A stretch of 64,000 nt of DNA from an uncultured Roseovarius sp. (GTDB taxonomy: Bacteria > Pseudomonadota > Alphaproteobacteria > Rhodobacterales > Rhodobacteraceae). Location: positions 248,001 through 312,000 of the forward strand of contig CANMBU010000003.1 in assembly GCA_947496175.1 (NCBI GenBank). The letters are read 5' to 3'. The notes beneath the pieces are model-generated. The model worked only from the letters and a program-made list of their open reading frames with translations, ran no database searches and was not told the origin of the DNA. Positions 55,861 through 64,000 of the stretch are shown one piece after another (within the stretch, counting starts at the first letter, position 1; each line of letters starts with the position of its first letter). The position numbers and the translations under genes are program-made.

Positions 55861-57033
55861 TTAAAGTGCGATGTATTCAACCTGATCGCCTTTTTGACGC
55901 GGCGGATCTTCGGCTGGACGGACCAGAAGCACATCTGCATGGGCCAGCAGGCTAAGCAGACTGCTGTCTTGCCGTCCTTCTGGTACGATTTCCCCATCGT
56001 CCAAGGCTGCGCGCATGTAGTGCTCGCGCGGACCGCCCTTCGGCATGTCACAGCCCAGCCGCGCCGTTTGTCTCGGGGCAGGGCGGGCAGGCAAACCAAG
56101 CATGACACGGATCATCGGGGCCATGAAAACATGCCCACATACCATGGCAGATACCGGATTGCCCGGAAGGCCCAGCATCGCCGTATCACCCATACGCCCG
56201 GCCATCAGTGGCTTGCCAGGGCGCATCGCCACCTTGTAAAACGCCTGCTGCATCCCAAGGTCCTGCGCGACCTTGCCGACCAGATCATGATCGCCCACCG
56301 ATGCCCCGCCAATGGTCACCACCAGATCGGCCCCTTCGGCCAGTTCAAAGGTCGTTTCCAAAGAGGACCGTGTGTCTCTTGCGATGGGAAGAACACGGGG
56401 TTCCGCGCCAAGCTGATCCAGAAGCGCCTTGAGGCCAAATGTATTGGACGCGATGATCTGGTCCGGCGATGGGGTTTCGCCGGGCATCACCAACTCATCC
56501 CCGGTCGAAATCAAAGCCACACGCGGTTTGCGCGTCACCTCTATTTGCGCGACATTCATTGAGGCAAGCAGGGCGACATCTGACGGGCTAAGCTGTCTTG
56601 GCGCATTCAGGCTGTCGCCGATTTTGAAATCGCTGCCTGCCGGACGGATATGGGTTTTTGCATCGAGCTTGGATCCCAGCGTGATCTGATCGCCGTCGCG
56701 CGACACATCTTCCTGTATAACCACGCGTGTGGCGCCATCTGGCACCGGGGCGCCGGTGAAAATGCGCACGGCCTGGTCAGGTCCGACAGCGCCGCCAAAC
56801 CGATGCCCGGCGGCAGCTTCGCCAATAACCGTCAGGGACGCACCGGGTTCTGCGTCCTCATCCCGCACGGCATAGCCATCCATGGCAGAGCCATCGAAAG
56901 GTGGCTGGTCGCGCCGCGCCACGGCCGGTTGGACCAGCACGCGCCCACCGGCCTGCGCCAAGGGCACTGTTTCTGATTCAAGAGGAGAGACCAGCGCGAA
57001 GAGATGGTTCAAAGCTTCGGAGACGGTGATCAT
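55861..57033 (-). CDS. moeA: Molybdopterin molybdotransferase MoeA
   Basis: MoeA inserts molybdate into adenylylated molybdopterin. The 390-residue product shows the four-domain family layout with [17 protein letters not shown] (about 43-60), [56 protein letters not shown] (MPT-binding domain) and [16 protein letters not shown]. Start overlaps the moaC stop by four bases; it is the last gene of trpG-trpD-trpC-moaC-moeA. Confidence 0.95.
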   Translation of the reverse strand: MITVSEALNHLFALVSPLESETVPLAQAGGRVLVQPAVARRDQPPFDGSAMDGYAVRDEDAEPGASLTVIGEAAAGHRFGGAVGPDQAVRIFTGAPVPDGATRVVIQEDVSRDGDQITLGSKLDAKTHIRPAGSDFKIGDSLNAPRQLSPSDVALLASMNVAQIEVTRKPRVALISTGDELVMPGETPSPDQIIASNTFGLKALLDQLGAEPRVLPIARDTRSSLETTFELAEGADLVVTIGGASVGDHDLVGKVAQDLGMQQAFYKVAMRPGKPLMAGRMGDTAMLGLPGNPVSAMVCGHVFMAPMIRVMLGLPARPAPRQTARLGCDMPKGGPREHYMRAALDDGEIVPEGRQDSSLLSLLAHADVLLVRPAEDPPRQKGDQVEYIAL

Positions 57034-57506
57034 CTGGCCTCAAATCGCCCCGATTTCCCGCCATCCTTGAGCAGCACGCGGATGCCGCCGATGTCCATCT
57101 CTTTGTCCACGGCCTTGACCATGTCATAGACGGTCAGCGCAGCCGTGCTCACGGCGGTCAATGCTTCCATCTCGACGCCGGTTTGCCCGGTCGTTTTGAC
57201 CGTTGCCTCTATTCCCACGCCGGGCAGGTCGGGATCGAGTGTTAACTCGACCGCAACCTTGGTGATGGGCAAGGGATGGCAAAGCGGGATAAGCTCGGGT
57301 GTCTTCTTGGCGCCCATGATCCCCGCCAAACGCGCGACAGAGAGCACGTCGCCCTTCTTGGCGCGGCCTTCTGATATGATATCAAAGGTTTGCGTGGCCA
57401 TCTTGACGTAACCTTCAGCCACGGCGATCCGGTCTGTCACCGCCTTGTCCGAAACATCGACCATATGGGCGTCGCCCTTGCCGTCGAAATGCGTCAGATC
57501 GGCCAT
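57030..57506 (-). CDS. moaC: Cyclic pyranopterin monophosphate synthase MoaC
   Basis: MoaC forms cyclic pyranopterin monophosphate after the radical-SAM step of MoaA. The 158-residue product has the family motifs [34 protein letters not shown] (substrate loop) and [24 protein letters not shown] 57506 overlaps the trpC stop by one base (TGATG). MoaA is not in the window. Confidence 0.95.
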   Translation of the reverse strand: MADLTHFDGKGDAHMVDVSDKAVTDRIAVAEGYVKMATQTFDIISEGRAKKGDVLSVARLAGIMGAKKTPELIPLCHPLPITKVAVELTLDPDLPGVGIEATVKTTGQTGVEMEALTAVSTAALTVYDMVKAVDKEMDIGGIRVLLKDGGKSGRFEAR

Positions 57507-58321
57507 CAAATCCCCCTTGGGGCCGGAGCGGCGGACAGAATACGGCGCGTGGCGGCGGCCACATCGTCCTGTCGCATAAGGGATTCCCCGATGAGAAAGG
57601 CGCGCGCGCCATAACGCGCCAGATCGGCGAGGTCGTCTGGCTCAAAGAGCCCGCTTTCGGTGACGATCATGCGATCCTCTGGCACCAGTTTCGACAATCG
57701 CTTGGTGACATCCAGCGATGTTTCGAACGTATTGAGGTCGCGGTTGTTGATGCCGATCATTGTCGAGGTAAGGCGCGCTGCGCGCTCCAACTCTTCTTCG
57801 TTATGGACTTCCAGAAGCGCATCCATGCCCCATTCAGTCGCCGCGGCCTCTAGCTCGGCCGCCTGACCATCATCGACCGAGGCCATGATGATCAGGATGC
57901 AATCCGCTCCCCAGGCACGCGCCTCAGCCACCTGATAGGTGTCATACATGAAATCCTTGCGCAGAACCGGCAGGCTGCACGCCTCTCTCGCGGCCACAAG
58001 GAACTCTGGCGCGCCCTGAAAGCTGGGTGTGTCGGTCAGAACAGACAAACAGGCCGCACCACCGTCCTCATAGGCTTCGGCTAAGGCAGGCGGATCAAAA
58101 TCCTCTCGGATCAAGCCTTTGGAGGGGCTGGCCTTTTTGATCTCTGCGATGAGGCCAAAGCCGGTCTTGCTGGCTTGTAGAAGCGCGTCGGTGAAAGGAC
58201 GAACCGCAGGGGCGTTCTCGGCCTCTGCTGTCAGCTCTTCCAAGGGCTTGGCGGCTTTGGCGGCTGCGATTTCCTCAAGCTTGTAGGCTTTGATCTTTTC
58301 AAGAATGGACGGCGTGCTCAT
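57506..58321 (-). CDS. trpC: Indole-3-glycerol phosphate synthase
   Basis: TrpC closes the indole ring of tryptophan. TIM-barrel enzyme of 271 residues with [18 protein letters not shown] (catalytic Lys), [54 protein letters not shown] and the C-terminal [29 protein letters not shown]. Start overlaps the trpD stop by four bases; the stop overlaps moaC by one. Confidence 0.96.
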   Translation of the reverse strand: MSTPSILEKIKAYKLEEIAAAKAAKPLEELTAEAENAPAVRPFTDALLQASKTGFGLIAEIKKASPSKGLIREDFDPPALAEAYEDGGAACLSVLTDTPSFQGAPEFLVAAREACSLPVLRKDFMYDTYQVAEARAWGADCILIIMASVDDGQAAELEAAATEWGMDALLEVHNEEELERAARLTSTMIGINNRDLNTFETSLDVTKRLSKLVPEDRMIVTESGLFEPDDLADLARYGARAFLIGESLMRQDDVAAATRRILSAAPAPRGI

Positions 58322-59340
58322 GCGGCCTCCGATGTGATTTGGGCCAGCGTCTCAACCCGCGCCTTGGCCGCGCTGCTGTCAATGCTTTCGCGGGCCAGAT
58401 CAACGCCGGATTTCAGGTCGCTGGCTTTACCTGCAATGGTCAGGGCAGCAGCTGCATTCAGCAGTACAGCATCACGATACGCGCCTTTTGCTCCGTTGAG
58501 AAGTGCGCGGAACGCCGCGCCGTTTTCTTCCGGCGTGCCGCCAAGAATGGCTTCAAATGGATGCACCGGCAGGCCAAAATCCTCAGGATGCACCTCTAGA
58601 TCCTCAACGCCGCCATCTTCGTTCAAAGCGGCCACCCAGCTTGAGCCTGCAATGCTGAGCTCGTCTGTGCCATCGCCGCCATGCACCAGCCAGGCACGTT
58701 CTGATCCAAGTTGTCCCAGAGTTTCGGCCATGGGCCGGATCAAATCACGGCTAAACGCGCCCGTGAGTTGGCGTTTAGCACCCGCGGGGTTGGTCAAGGG
58801 GCCCAGAATGTTGAAAATCGTGCGCGTGCCAAGCTCTGCGCGCACCGGGCCGACATGCGCCATGGCCGGGTGATGCATCGGGGCCATCATGAAAGCGATA
58901 CCGGCACTTTCCAAAGCCTTTTCAACCACATCTGCGCCGACCATCACGTTGATACCCATCTGGGTCAGCGCATCGGCTGCGCCTGATTTTGAACTCAGAT
59001 TGCGGTTGCCATGCTTGGCCACGGGCACACCAGCGCCCGCCACCACAAAGGCAGTTGCCGTCGAAATGTTCAGAGTTCCCTTACCGTCGCCCCCGGTGCC
59101 GACAATGTCCATCGCCCCCTTGGGCGCTGTCACCTTGTTGCACTTCGCACGCATCACAGCCGCGGCGGCGGCGTATTCATCTACCGTCTCGCCCCGCGTG
59201 CGCAGCGCCATCAGAAAGCCGCCCATCTGCGCCGGTGTGGCCTCACCTTCAAAGAGGACGCTGAACGCGGCTTCCGCTTCGTCGCGGGTGAGCGCTCGGT
59301 CCGCCGCTGCGCCAATCAGAGGTTTCAGCGTGTCGCTCAT
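58318..59340 (-). CDS. trpD: Anthranilate phosphoribosyltransferase
   Basis: TrpD couples PRPP to anthranilate. The 340-residue product has [22 protein letters not shown] (PRPP-binding Gly motif), [21 protein letters not shown] and [35 protein letters not shown]. It overlaps trpG and trpC by four bases each. Confidence 0.96.
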   Translation of the reverse strand: MSDTLKPLIGAAADRALTRDEAEAAFSVLFEGEATPAQMGGFLMALRTRGETVDEYAAAAAVMRAKCNKVTAPKGAMDIVGTGGDGKGTLNISTATAFVVAGAGVPVAKHGNRNLSSKSGAADALTQMGINVMVGADVVEKALESAGIAFMMAPMHHPAMAHVGPVRAELGTRTIFNILGPLTNPAGAKRQLTGAFSRDLIRPMAETLGQLGSERAWLVHGGDGTDELSIAGSSWVAALNEDGGVEDLEVHPEDFGLPVHPFEAILGGTPEENGAAFRALLNGAKGAYRDAVLLNAAAALTIAGKASDLKSGVDLARESIDSSAAKARVETLAQITSEAA

Positions 59341-59918
59341 GCGGGCACCTGCATGGTCTCAAGAAAGTTCTTCAAAAGCGCATGGCCATGTTCTGAGGCA
59401 ATAGATTCCGGATGAAACTGCACACCATGGATGGGCAACTGCTTGTGCCGCACCCCCATGATTGTGCCATCCTCAAGCTCGGCATTGATTTCCAGGCAAT
59501 CTGGGCAACTGTCGCGCTCAACCACAAGCGAGTGATAGCGTGTGGCCTCAAATGGCGAAGGCAACCCGGCAAAGACACCGGTGCCGTTATGGCGCATTTG
59601 ACCCATCTTGCCATGCACGATCTCAGCGTGACGCACGACCTTGCCGCCAAAGACCTGACCGATGGTTTGATGCCCGAGGCATACACCCAAAAGCGGTGTG
59701 CGGGTTTCCGCCGCCGCCTGCGTGAGTGCAAGGCAAATTCCGGCGCGATCCGGATCACAAGGGCCGGGTGAGAGCAGAATCCCTTCTGGTTTCAGCGCCA
59801 TAGCCTCTTGCACATCAATGGCATCATTGCGCCGGACCACCACGTTGGCGCCCAACTCGCCCACGTAATGCACGAGGTTATAGGTAAAACTGTCATAGTT
59901 ATCGATCAGCAGAAGCAT
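59337..59918 (-). CDS. trpG: Anthranilate synthase component II (glutamine amidotransferase)
   Basis: Glutaminase subunit of 193 residues feeding ammonia to TrpE (and possibly to aminodeoxychorismate synthase). Class I triad visible: Cys in [16 protein letters not shown], His and Glu in [12 protein letters not shown]-terminus [17 protein letters not shown]. It is the first gene of this minus-strand run; trpE, which often precedes it, is absent here because a divergent gene starts 125 bases away. Confidence 0.95.
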   Translation of the reverse strand: MLLLIDNYDSFTYNLVHYVGELGANVVVRRNDAIDVQEAMALKPEGILLSPGPCDPDRAGICLALTQAAAETRTPLLGVCLGHQTIGQVFGGKVVRHAEIVHGKMGQMRHNGTGVFAGLPSPFEATRYHSLVVERDSCPDCLEINAELEDGTIMGVRHKQLPIHGVQFHPESIASEHGHALLKNFLETMQVPA

Positions 59919-60042
59919 CGGTTTTGGCCAATTCGGATTGGGGCTGGAGGCCCGGGTATCAGTCGCGGTATACTTGTTCAGGCTTGCGCGAGAGCGTCAA
60001 GAGGCGCAAGATACAGAAAAAGCAAATTCGAGGGCAATAGCA

Positions 60043-61764
60043 GTGCTTCGTGGATTATTGGGAGGTCTCATCTCCGGGACGGCCGTATCGGGCGTCTGTT
60101 TGGCTGTGGCATCCGTCATTGTTGGCGGTGGCAACACCGGAACCGCTGCGGCGCGAAACGCGGACCAGCAGACAGAAGAGTCAGCCGCTGCACCGCAGAC
60201 TGCTGAGGTCGAGGTGCCGGCTGGATCGGAATTCAATCAAGGTTTAAGCGACGAAGCGGTGTCTTTGCCGGAACCTGAGCCATCCGCACCCAAAGAACCC
60301 GTAGGGCAGGCAGATGCGCCAGAGCCGGGTAGTCTTGCCGCTCTGTCCGAGTCCGACCTGGGATCAGCCAACGCACCAGAAATCGGCCAGATCGACAGCA
60401 GTCTGGAAACCCCCGAAGTGCCAACCGAAGAAGGTGGTGTGGCTCTGGGAGGCGATGAACCTGTCGTTACCATCGAACGGGGCAGGGCACCGGATGCACC
60501 ACAAGGGGACGACACAGTCAGCGTGTCCACCGAACCTGCGCAGCCTTTGACACCTGAGCCGGTGGAAGAGGAATCTGGACTACAAGTTGTTGAGACTGAG
60601 ACTGAGACGTCGGACCAAGCACCAGAAGCCGTGGTCGTAGAAGAAGCGGCGGTCGAAGAGGTTCCTCAGACACCGACAGAGAGCGAAGAGGCTGCACCTG
60701 AGGTCGCAACGGGAGCTGAAACACAGCAGGAGCCAGTCGCGGAAACGTCTGAAGCGACAGGACCTGAACCTGCAACTGCCACTGAAGACACTGGCCTTGC
60801 GCAGATCACCGAAGAAATCGAACAAGCCCCCACGCCTGAACCAGCACAGCCTGAAGTCAGCGAAGAGACGGCTCAGGCAGATGTAGGTCAACAAGACGAC
60901 AGGGTTCTGGACCTCGCACAGGCGGAATCCGCCACAGAAGAAGCGTCCTCAAGCGTGATTGGCAACATCGCTGATGGTGTCACCACGGACCGTTTGCCGC
61001 GCGTCGGCGATCCGGTTGAAACCGAAGAGGCGGCCTTGGAGCCGTCCGAAGATGAAACGGTGCCAGAGGCTGGAGCAGAGGATCTCAGACCAATTGATCG
61101 GTTTGCCGTTGAGTTCGAAAATGAGGGCGACAAGCCCTTGATGGCCATTGTCCTGATGGATGATGGCAATAGCCTCGTCGGACCCGAAGCCTTCACTGAT
61201 TTCCCCTATCCGATCAGCTTTGCAGTGAATGTGACCTCTCCAAACGCTAAGGAGATTGCGCAGAAATACCGCGATGCGGGACAGGAAGTTCTGGCCATGA
61301 CGAACCTGCCGGAAAATGCCGCAGCCCAGGATGTCGAAGTGGCTATGGGGGTCTATCTTGAGGCCGTCCCAGAGGCTGTGGGCATCATGGAAGGGCTGGA
61401 CACCGGGTTGCAGTCCAACCGCGAGGCCGCGGCGCAGCTGGCGCCCATCCTGCTTGCTTCGGGGCACGGGCTGGTCATGTGGCCCAATGGTCTGAACACA
61501 GCGCAGAAACTTGCCGCCCGCGAAGGCGTGCCGTCAGCGACCGTGTTCCGCGACTTTGACGGCAACGGGCAGGGCGCAACGGTTATCCGCCGTTTCCTTG
61601 ATCAGGCCGCGTTCCGGGCGGGTCAAGAAGAGGGCGGCGTCATCATGGTCGGCCGCCTGCGCCCCGATACAATCAGCGCGCTGCTCTTGTGGGGCCTGCA
61701 GGACCGCGCGTCTTCGGTGGCCTTGGCGCCAGTGTCGGCGGTGCTGAAAGCGTCGCAGCAGTAG
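60043..61764 (+). CDS. Divergent polysaccharide deacetylase family protein with long acidic linker
   Basis: Product of 573 residues. N-terminal membrane anchor (about 2-26, LRGLLGGLISGTAVSGVCLAV), then a linker of about 300 residues rich in Glu, Pro, Thr, Ala and Gln and almost free of basic residues (about 35-340), and a C-terminal divergent NodB-fold domain (about 365-573, KPLMAIVLMDDGNSLVG, YPISFAVNVTSPNAKEIAQKYRDAGQEVL, GHGLVMWPNGLN). The Asp pair of the family is present, but the usual His motif after the second strand reads MTNLPENA, so activity is doubtful. GTG 60043 has CGAGGG upstream; a longer start at TTG 59938 lacks support. The 190 bases after it (61765-61954) hold no gene I can support. 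Confidence 0.8.
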   Translation: MLRGLLGGLISGTAVSGVCLAVASVIVGGGNTGTAAARNADQQTEESAAAPQTAEVEVPAGSEFNQGLSDEAVSLPEPEPSAPKEPVGQADAPEPGSLAALSESDLGSANAPEIGQIDSSLETPEVPTEEGGVALGGDEPVVTIERGRAPDAPQGDDTVSVSTEPAQPLTPEPVEEESGLQVVETETETSDQAPEAVVVEEAAVEEVPQTPTESEEAAPEVATGAETQQEPVAETSEATGPEPATATEDTGLAQITEEIEQAPTPEPAQPEVSEETAQADVGQQDDRVLDLAQAESATEEASSSVIGNIADGVTTDRLPRVGDPVETEEAALEPSEDETVPEAGAEDLRPIDRFAVEFENEGDKPLMAIVLMDDGNSLVGPEAFTDFPYPISFAVNVTSPNAKEIAQKYRDAGQEVLAMTNLPENAAAQDVEVAMGVYLEAVPEAVGIMEGLDTGLQSNREAAAQLAPILLASGHGLVMWPNGLNTAQKLAAREGVPSATVFRDFDGNGQGATVIRRFLDQAAFRAGQEEGGVIMVGRLRPDTISALLLWGLQDRASSVALAPVSAVLKASQQ

Positions 61765-61954
61765 GGGCGGTAAGGTTCTGACGAGAGCGGGTATGACGGT
61801 CTGCTTTGTACAGTTCGCGGCCGCAGCAAAAAGCATTATGGGGGGCGGGAAGCCGTCATTTGCTGAGGTTGGTAGCCATGTCTGCCAAGCCGGTAAAAGC
61901 TGGCAGGCGCTGCGCATGCGTTGCTTCTAGTCAGGTCCACCGTCAATGAGTAAG

Positions 61955-62686
61955 CTACCGCGCATGTGCAACTTGGGTGTCGAGTGAGACGGCGTTCAAT
62001 AGCTTATCGCGTGTGACCTCTTTCTTTTCTCCCCGATACGTCGGTGCACCGCGTTCAAGGACAAGAAACGTATCTCCGAGTTCAAATGCGAAATCGAAAA
62101 ACTGTTCCACCAAAACGATCGCAATCTCGTTAGAGTGTTTCAGTGTCTTTATCACCTCGCCGATCTGCTTGATTACACTGGGCTGGATGCCTTCCGTTGG
62201 CTCGTCCAGCAAAAGCAGCTTGGGACGCGTAACTAAGGCCCTTGCAATTGCAAGTTGCTGTTGCTGCCCACCGGACAGATCTCCGCCACGTCTGCCGATG
62301 AAATCGCGCAGTATTGGAAACAAATCAAATACCTCATCCGGTATGTTTCGCCTTGTTTTCGGCAGTGCGGCAAAGCCGGTTTCCAGGTTTTCTTTCACAG
62401 TAAGATAGGGGAAAATCTCTCGTCCTTGCGGCACGTAAGCCACCCCTTTTTGTGCTAGACTATGCGCTGTGGTTTTGCCAATGGTCTCCCCGTCCAGACG
62501 ATAGGTTCCACTGCTGCGGGGGTGATTTCCTGATATGGCTTTGAGCAAACTGGTTTTTCCAACACCATTAGTGCCCATCACGCATGTGATCGCCCCTTGT
62601 CTTGCGTCGATGTCCACACCATGGAGAATCTGACTGCCGCCATAGTGGAGCGTGAGATCTCGTATCTGCAAAAGACTATCGGCCAA
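61955..62686 (-). CDS. urtE: Urea ABC transporter ATP-binding subunit UrtE
   Basis: Second ATPase of the high-affinity urea/short-chain amide transporter (branched-chain amino acid family). The 243-residue product has Walker A GTNGVGKTS, signature LSGGQQQQLAIARAL, Walker [15 protein letters not shown] and the LivF-like end. TTG 62686 with GAGGTG upstream is the best start (overlap of 11 bases with urtD); TTG 62698 is also in frame. LivF of an amino-acid system is the alternative, but urtD next to it has the Urt-type sequence. Confidence 0.87.
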   Translation of the reverse strand: MADSLLQIRDLTLHYGGSQILHGVDIDARQGAITCVMGTNGVGKTSLLKAISGNHPRSSGTYRLDGETIGKTTAHSLAQKGVAYVPQGREIFPYLTVKENLETGFAALPKTRRNIPDEVFDLFPILRDFIGRRGGDLSGGQQQQLAIARALVTRPKLLLLDEPTEGIQPSVIKQIGEVIKTLKHSNEIAIVLVEQFFDFAFELGDTFLVLERGAPTYRGEKKEVTRDKLLNAVSLDTQVAHAR

Positions 62687-63416
62687 GATACACCTCAATC
62701 ACCTCGTTGTTTGAGGTCACATGGTCAATTGATCCTTCGGCAAGCAGGGATCCCTCATGTAAAACCGTAACCTTGCAGTTCAGCCGGCGTACAAACTCCA
62801 TATCATGTTCCACCACCACGACAGCCCGTGTCTTGGCCGCTTCAACCAATATTTCTGTCGTGTGCTCCCGCTCAGCCGGGGTCATGCCGGCCGCCGGTTC
62901 GTCGACCAGAAGAAGCTTTGGGTCCTGGGCCAGCAACATGCCGATCTCCAGCCATTGCTTCTGTCCATGGCTGAGCTCTCCAGCCTTGCGATCAAGCGCG
63001 GCACTCAGACCGATTTCCTCAGCCAGTTCGGCGATGCGTTCTTGGTCCTCGCGACCGGGTCGGAAGAACAGGACGGCCAACGGACTGCGGTTCTTTTTCA
63101 GGGCGAGCATCAGGTTATCCGCAACGCTTTGATCTTCGAACACCGTAGGTCGCTGAAATTTGCGGCCAATCCCCACCTGCGCAATCTGGCTTTCGTTCAT
63201 GGACAGCAGCGATTGCGATTTCTCACCCCAGAGCACAGTGCCTTCGTCAGGTTTTGTTTTACCCGTCACGATATCCATGAATGTCGTTTTGCCCGCGCCG
63301 TTTGGGCCGATCACGGCGCGCATTTCGGCTTTGCCGATTTGAAAGGTGAGGTTGTTGATCGCCTTGAACCCGTCAAACGAGACCGATACTCCGGAGACTT
63401 CCAGAAGCTGGCTCAT
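62676..63416 (-). CDS. urtD: Urea ABC transporter ATP-binding subunit UrtD
   Basis: ATPase of 246 residues: Walker A GPNGAGKTT, Q-loop region QVGIGRKFQRPTVFED (characteristic of UrtD), signature-like ELSHGQKQWLEIGM (SHGQ instead of SGGQ, as usual in this subgroup), Walker B KLLLVDEPAAGMTP and ending VIEVYLGR. It overlaps the urtC stop by four bases and urtE by 11. Confidence 0.92.
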   Translation of the reverse strand: MSQLLEVSGVSVSFDGFKAINNLTFQIGKAEMRAVIGPNGAGKTTFMDIVTGKTKPDEGTVLWGEKSQSLLSMNESQIAQVGIGRKFQRPTVFEDQSVADNLMLALKKNRSPLAVLFFRPGREDQERIAELAEEIGLSAALDRKAGELSHGQKQWLEIGMLLAQDPKLLLVDEPAAGMTPAEREHTTEILVEAAKTRAVVVVEHDMEFVRRLNCKVTVLHEGSLLAEGSIDHVTSNNEVIEVYLGR

Positions 63417-64000
63417 TGGTCTGCTTCCTTCTCACGCAGGGCACCAGCATCTGGTCCCAGAGGCGCGCCACGGCGTTTGGGTGAACGCAGCTTTGCAAGG
63501 TGATCAAACAGCCCTCCAATGCCGCGCGGTGCAAAAAGCGTGACGCAGACGAAAGACAGACCAAGCAAGACAGTCCACCAGTCTACCCAGCTGATTACAT
63601 ATCCACCCAGCCGGATGTTGGGGGCCTGTCCGCCAGTGAACCATGTGGACAGCAACGACACGAGTGCGGCACCGATGACGGCCCCATAGAGCCTGCCACG
63701 CCCTCCAATCGCCACCCAGACCGCAAGATAGATCGAGGCAATAGGTGCAAGCTCTGCCGGGTTCACAATCCCGGCCTGTGGGTAGTAGATTGCCCCGGCT
63801 ATGCCAGCGATGATGGCGGTGAAAGTGAAGATAAAAAGTTTGTAGGCCTCAACGGAATACCCCAGAAACCGCACCCGCGTTTCGTCATCGCGGATGGCAC
63901 GCAGGACCGAGCCGAACTTGCCAGACACAAGCCATGTGCAAAGCAGATAGGCGGTGCCAAGCGCAATGGCGGAGGCCCAGAAGAACCACATCGACACCGT
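63413..64000 (-). CDS. urtC: Urea ABC transporter permease UrtC (5' end outside the window)
   Basis: C-terminal part (about 195 residues) of a LivM-type permease, continuing past base 64000. Membrane helices are visible (FFWASAIALGTAYLLCTW, YKLFIFTFTAIIAGIAGAIYY, ASIYLAVWVAIGG, WWTVLLGLSFVCVTLF) with the coupling-loop RAIRDDETRVRFLGYSVEAYK and the conserved VWVAIGGRGRLYGAVIGA. The stop overlaps the urtD start by four bases. urtA and urtB are presumably upstream, outside the window. Confidence 0.9.
   Translation of the reverse strand, partial: TVSMWFFWASAIALGTAYLLCTWLVSGKFGSVLRAIRDDETRVRFLGYSVEAYKLFIFTFTAIIAGIAGAIYYPQAGIVNPAELAPIASIYLAVWVAIGGRGRLYGAVIGAALVSLLSTWFTGGQAPNIRLGGYVISWVDWWTVLLGLSFVCVTLFAPRGIGGLFDHLAKLRSPKRRGAPLGPDAGALREKEADQ

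Noticed and set aside
60580-60620. Short direct repeats (GAGACT units) as a possible CRISPR or tandem repeat
   Set aside because: Units of six bases inside the coding linker of the deacetylase-like protein; they encode a Thr-Glu run and have no spacer structure.
61793-61930. 45-codon plus-strand frame after the deacetylase gene
   Set aside because: Weak ribosome site, Cys/Trp-rich random-looking composition, and a short hairpin inside it; not enough support for a gene.

Overview
The window is a dense, high-GC chromosome segment from an alphaproteobacterium, most likely a marine Roseobacter-group member of the Rhodobacterales. The evidence is the glxBCD-gmaS methylamine-nitrogen cluster, a gene-transfer-agent (GTA) type endolysin/holin pair inside the ccm genes, the trpGDC-moaC-moeA-lexA order with an alphaproteobacterial LexA box (GTTC-N7-GTTC), and the conserved block prfA-prmC // rsmA-pdxA-surA-lptDGF // pepA-holC. 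I found no rRNA, tRNA, CRISPR array, insertion sequence or prophage structural genes.

Layout. 1-5.8 kb: an amidase (probably cut at its 5' end), a DUF2189 membrane protein, mazG, an M20 amidohydrolase, an agmatinase-family enzyme and a DUF1499 protein. 5.8-8.7 kb: a small Cys-rich secreted protein, prfA-prmC, and a DUF4167 protein. 8.7-16.3 kb (minus): the envelope/translation operon lptF-lptG-lptD-surA-pdxA-rsmA, which ends in a symmetric 101-bp palindromic element that supplies the stop codons of both rsmA and the converging DUF4167 gene. 16.5-21.6 kb: pepA-holC, a retropepsin-like protease, an ABC-F ATPase and ndk. 21.6-27.2 kb: a 41-residue ORF, an XRE-cupin regulator, and glxB-glxC-glxD-DUF3303-gmaS (N-methylglutamate synthase plus gamma-glutamylmethylamide synthetase). 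27.3-31.9 kb: an acetyltransferase, a CyaC-like diheme/[2Fe-2S] membrane protein whose cyclase domain looks catalytically dead, and a minus-strand BolA / monothiol glutaredoxin group with two unknown membrane proteins, downstream of purL. 34-37 kb: a PLP ammonia-lyase, an M24 peptidase and an acetyltransferase. 37-41.6 kb: a LysR regulator divergent from a fused indolepyruvate ferredoxin oxidoreductase, with two dyads between them. 41.6-49.5 kb: an acyltransferase, murI, argC, ccmE, the GTA-type lysis pair, ccmF, ccmH and an enoyl-CoA hydratase. 49.5-50.1 kb: an intergenic stretch with two copies of a structured element related by compensatory base-pair changes. 50-64 kb: gltA, gltX, comEC, lexA, moeA-moaC-trpC-trpD-trpG, a divergent polysaccharide deacetylase, and urtC-urtD-urtE of a urea ABC transporter (urtC runs off the end).

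How the genes work together. Nitrogen acquisition recurs (amidases, agmatinase, methylamine nitrogen, urea). Cytochrome c maturation, LPS export and Fe-S/redox sensing are the other clear themes. Most genes are ordinary and well conserved. The places worth a second look are the non-coding elements (8.7, 36.9, 38.0, 49.6-49.9 kb), the pseudo-cyclase, the small proteins in the methylamine and BolA/Grx clusters, and the lysis genes inside the ccm locus.
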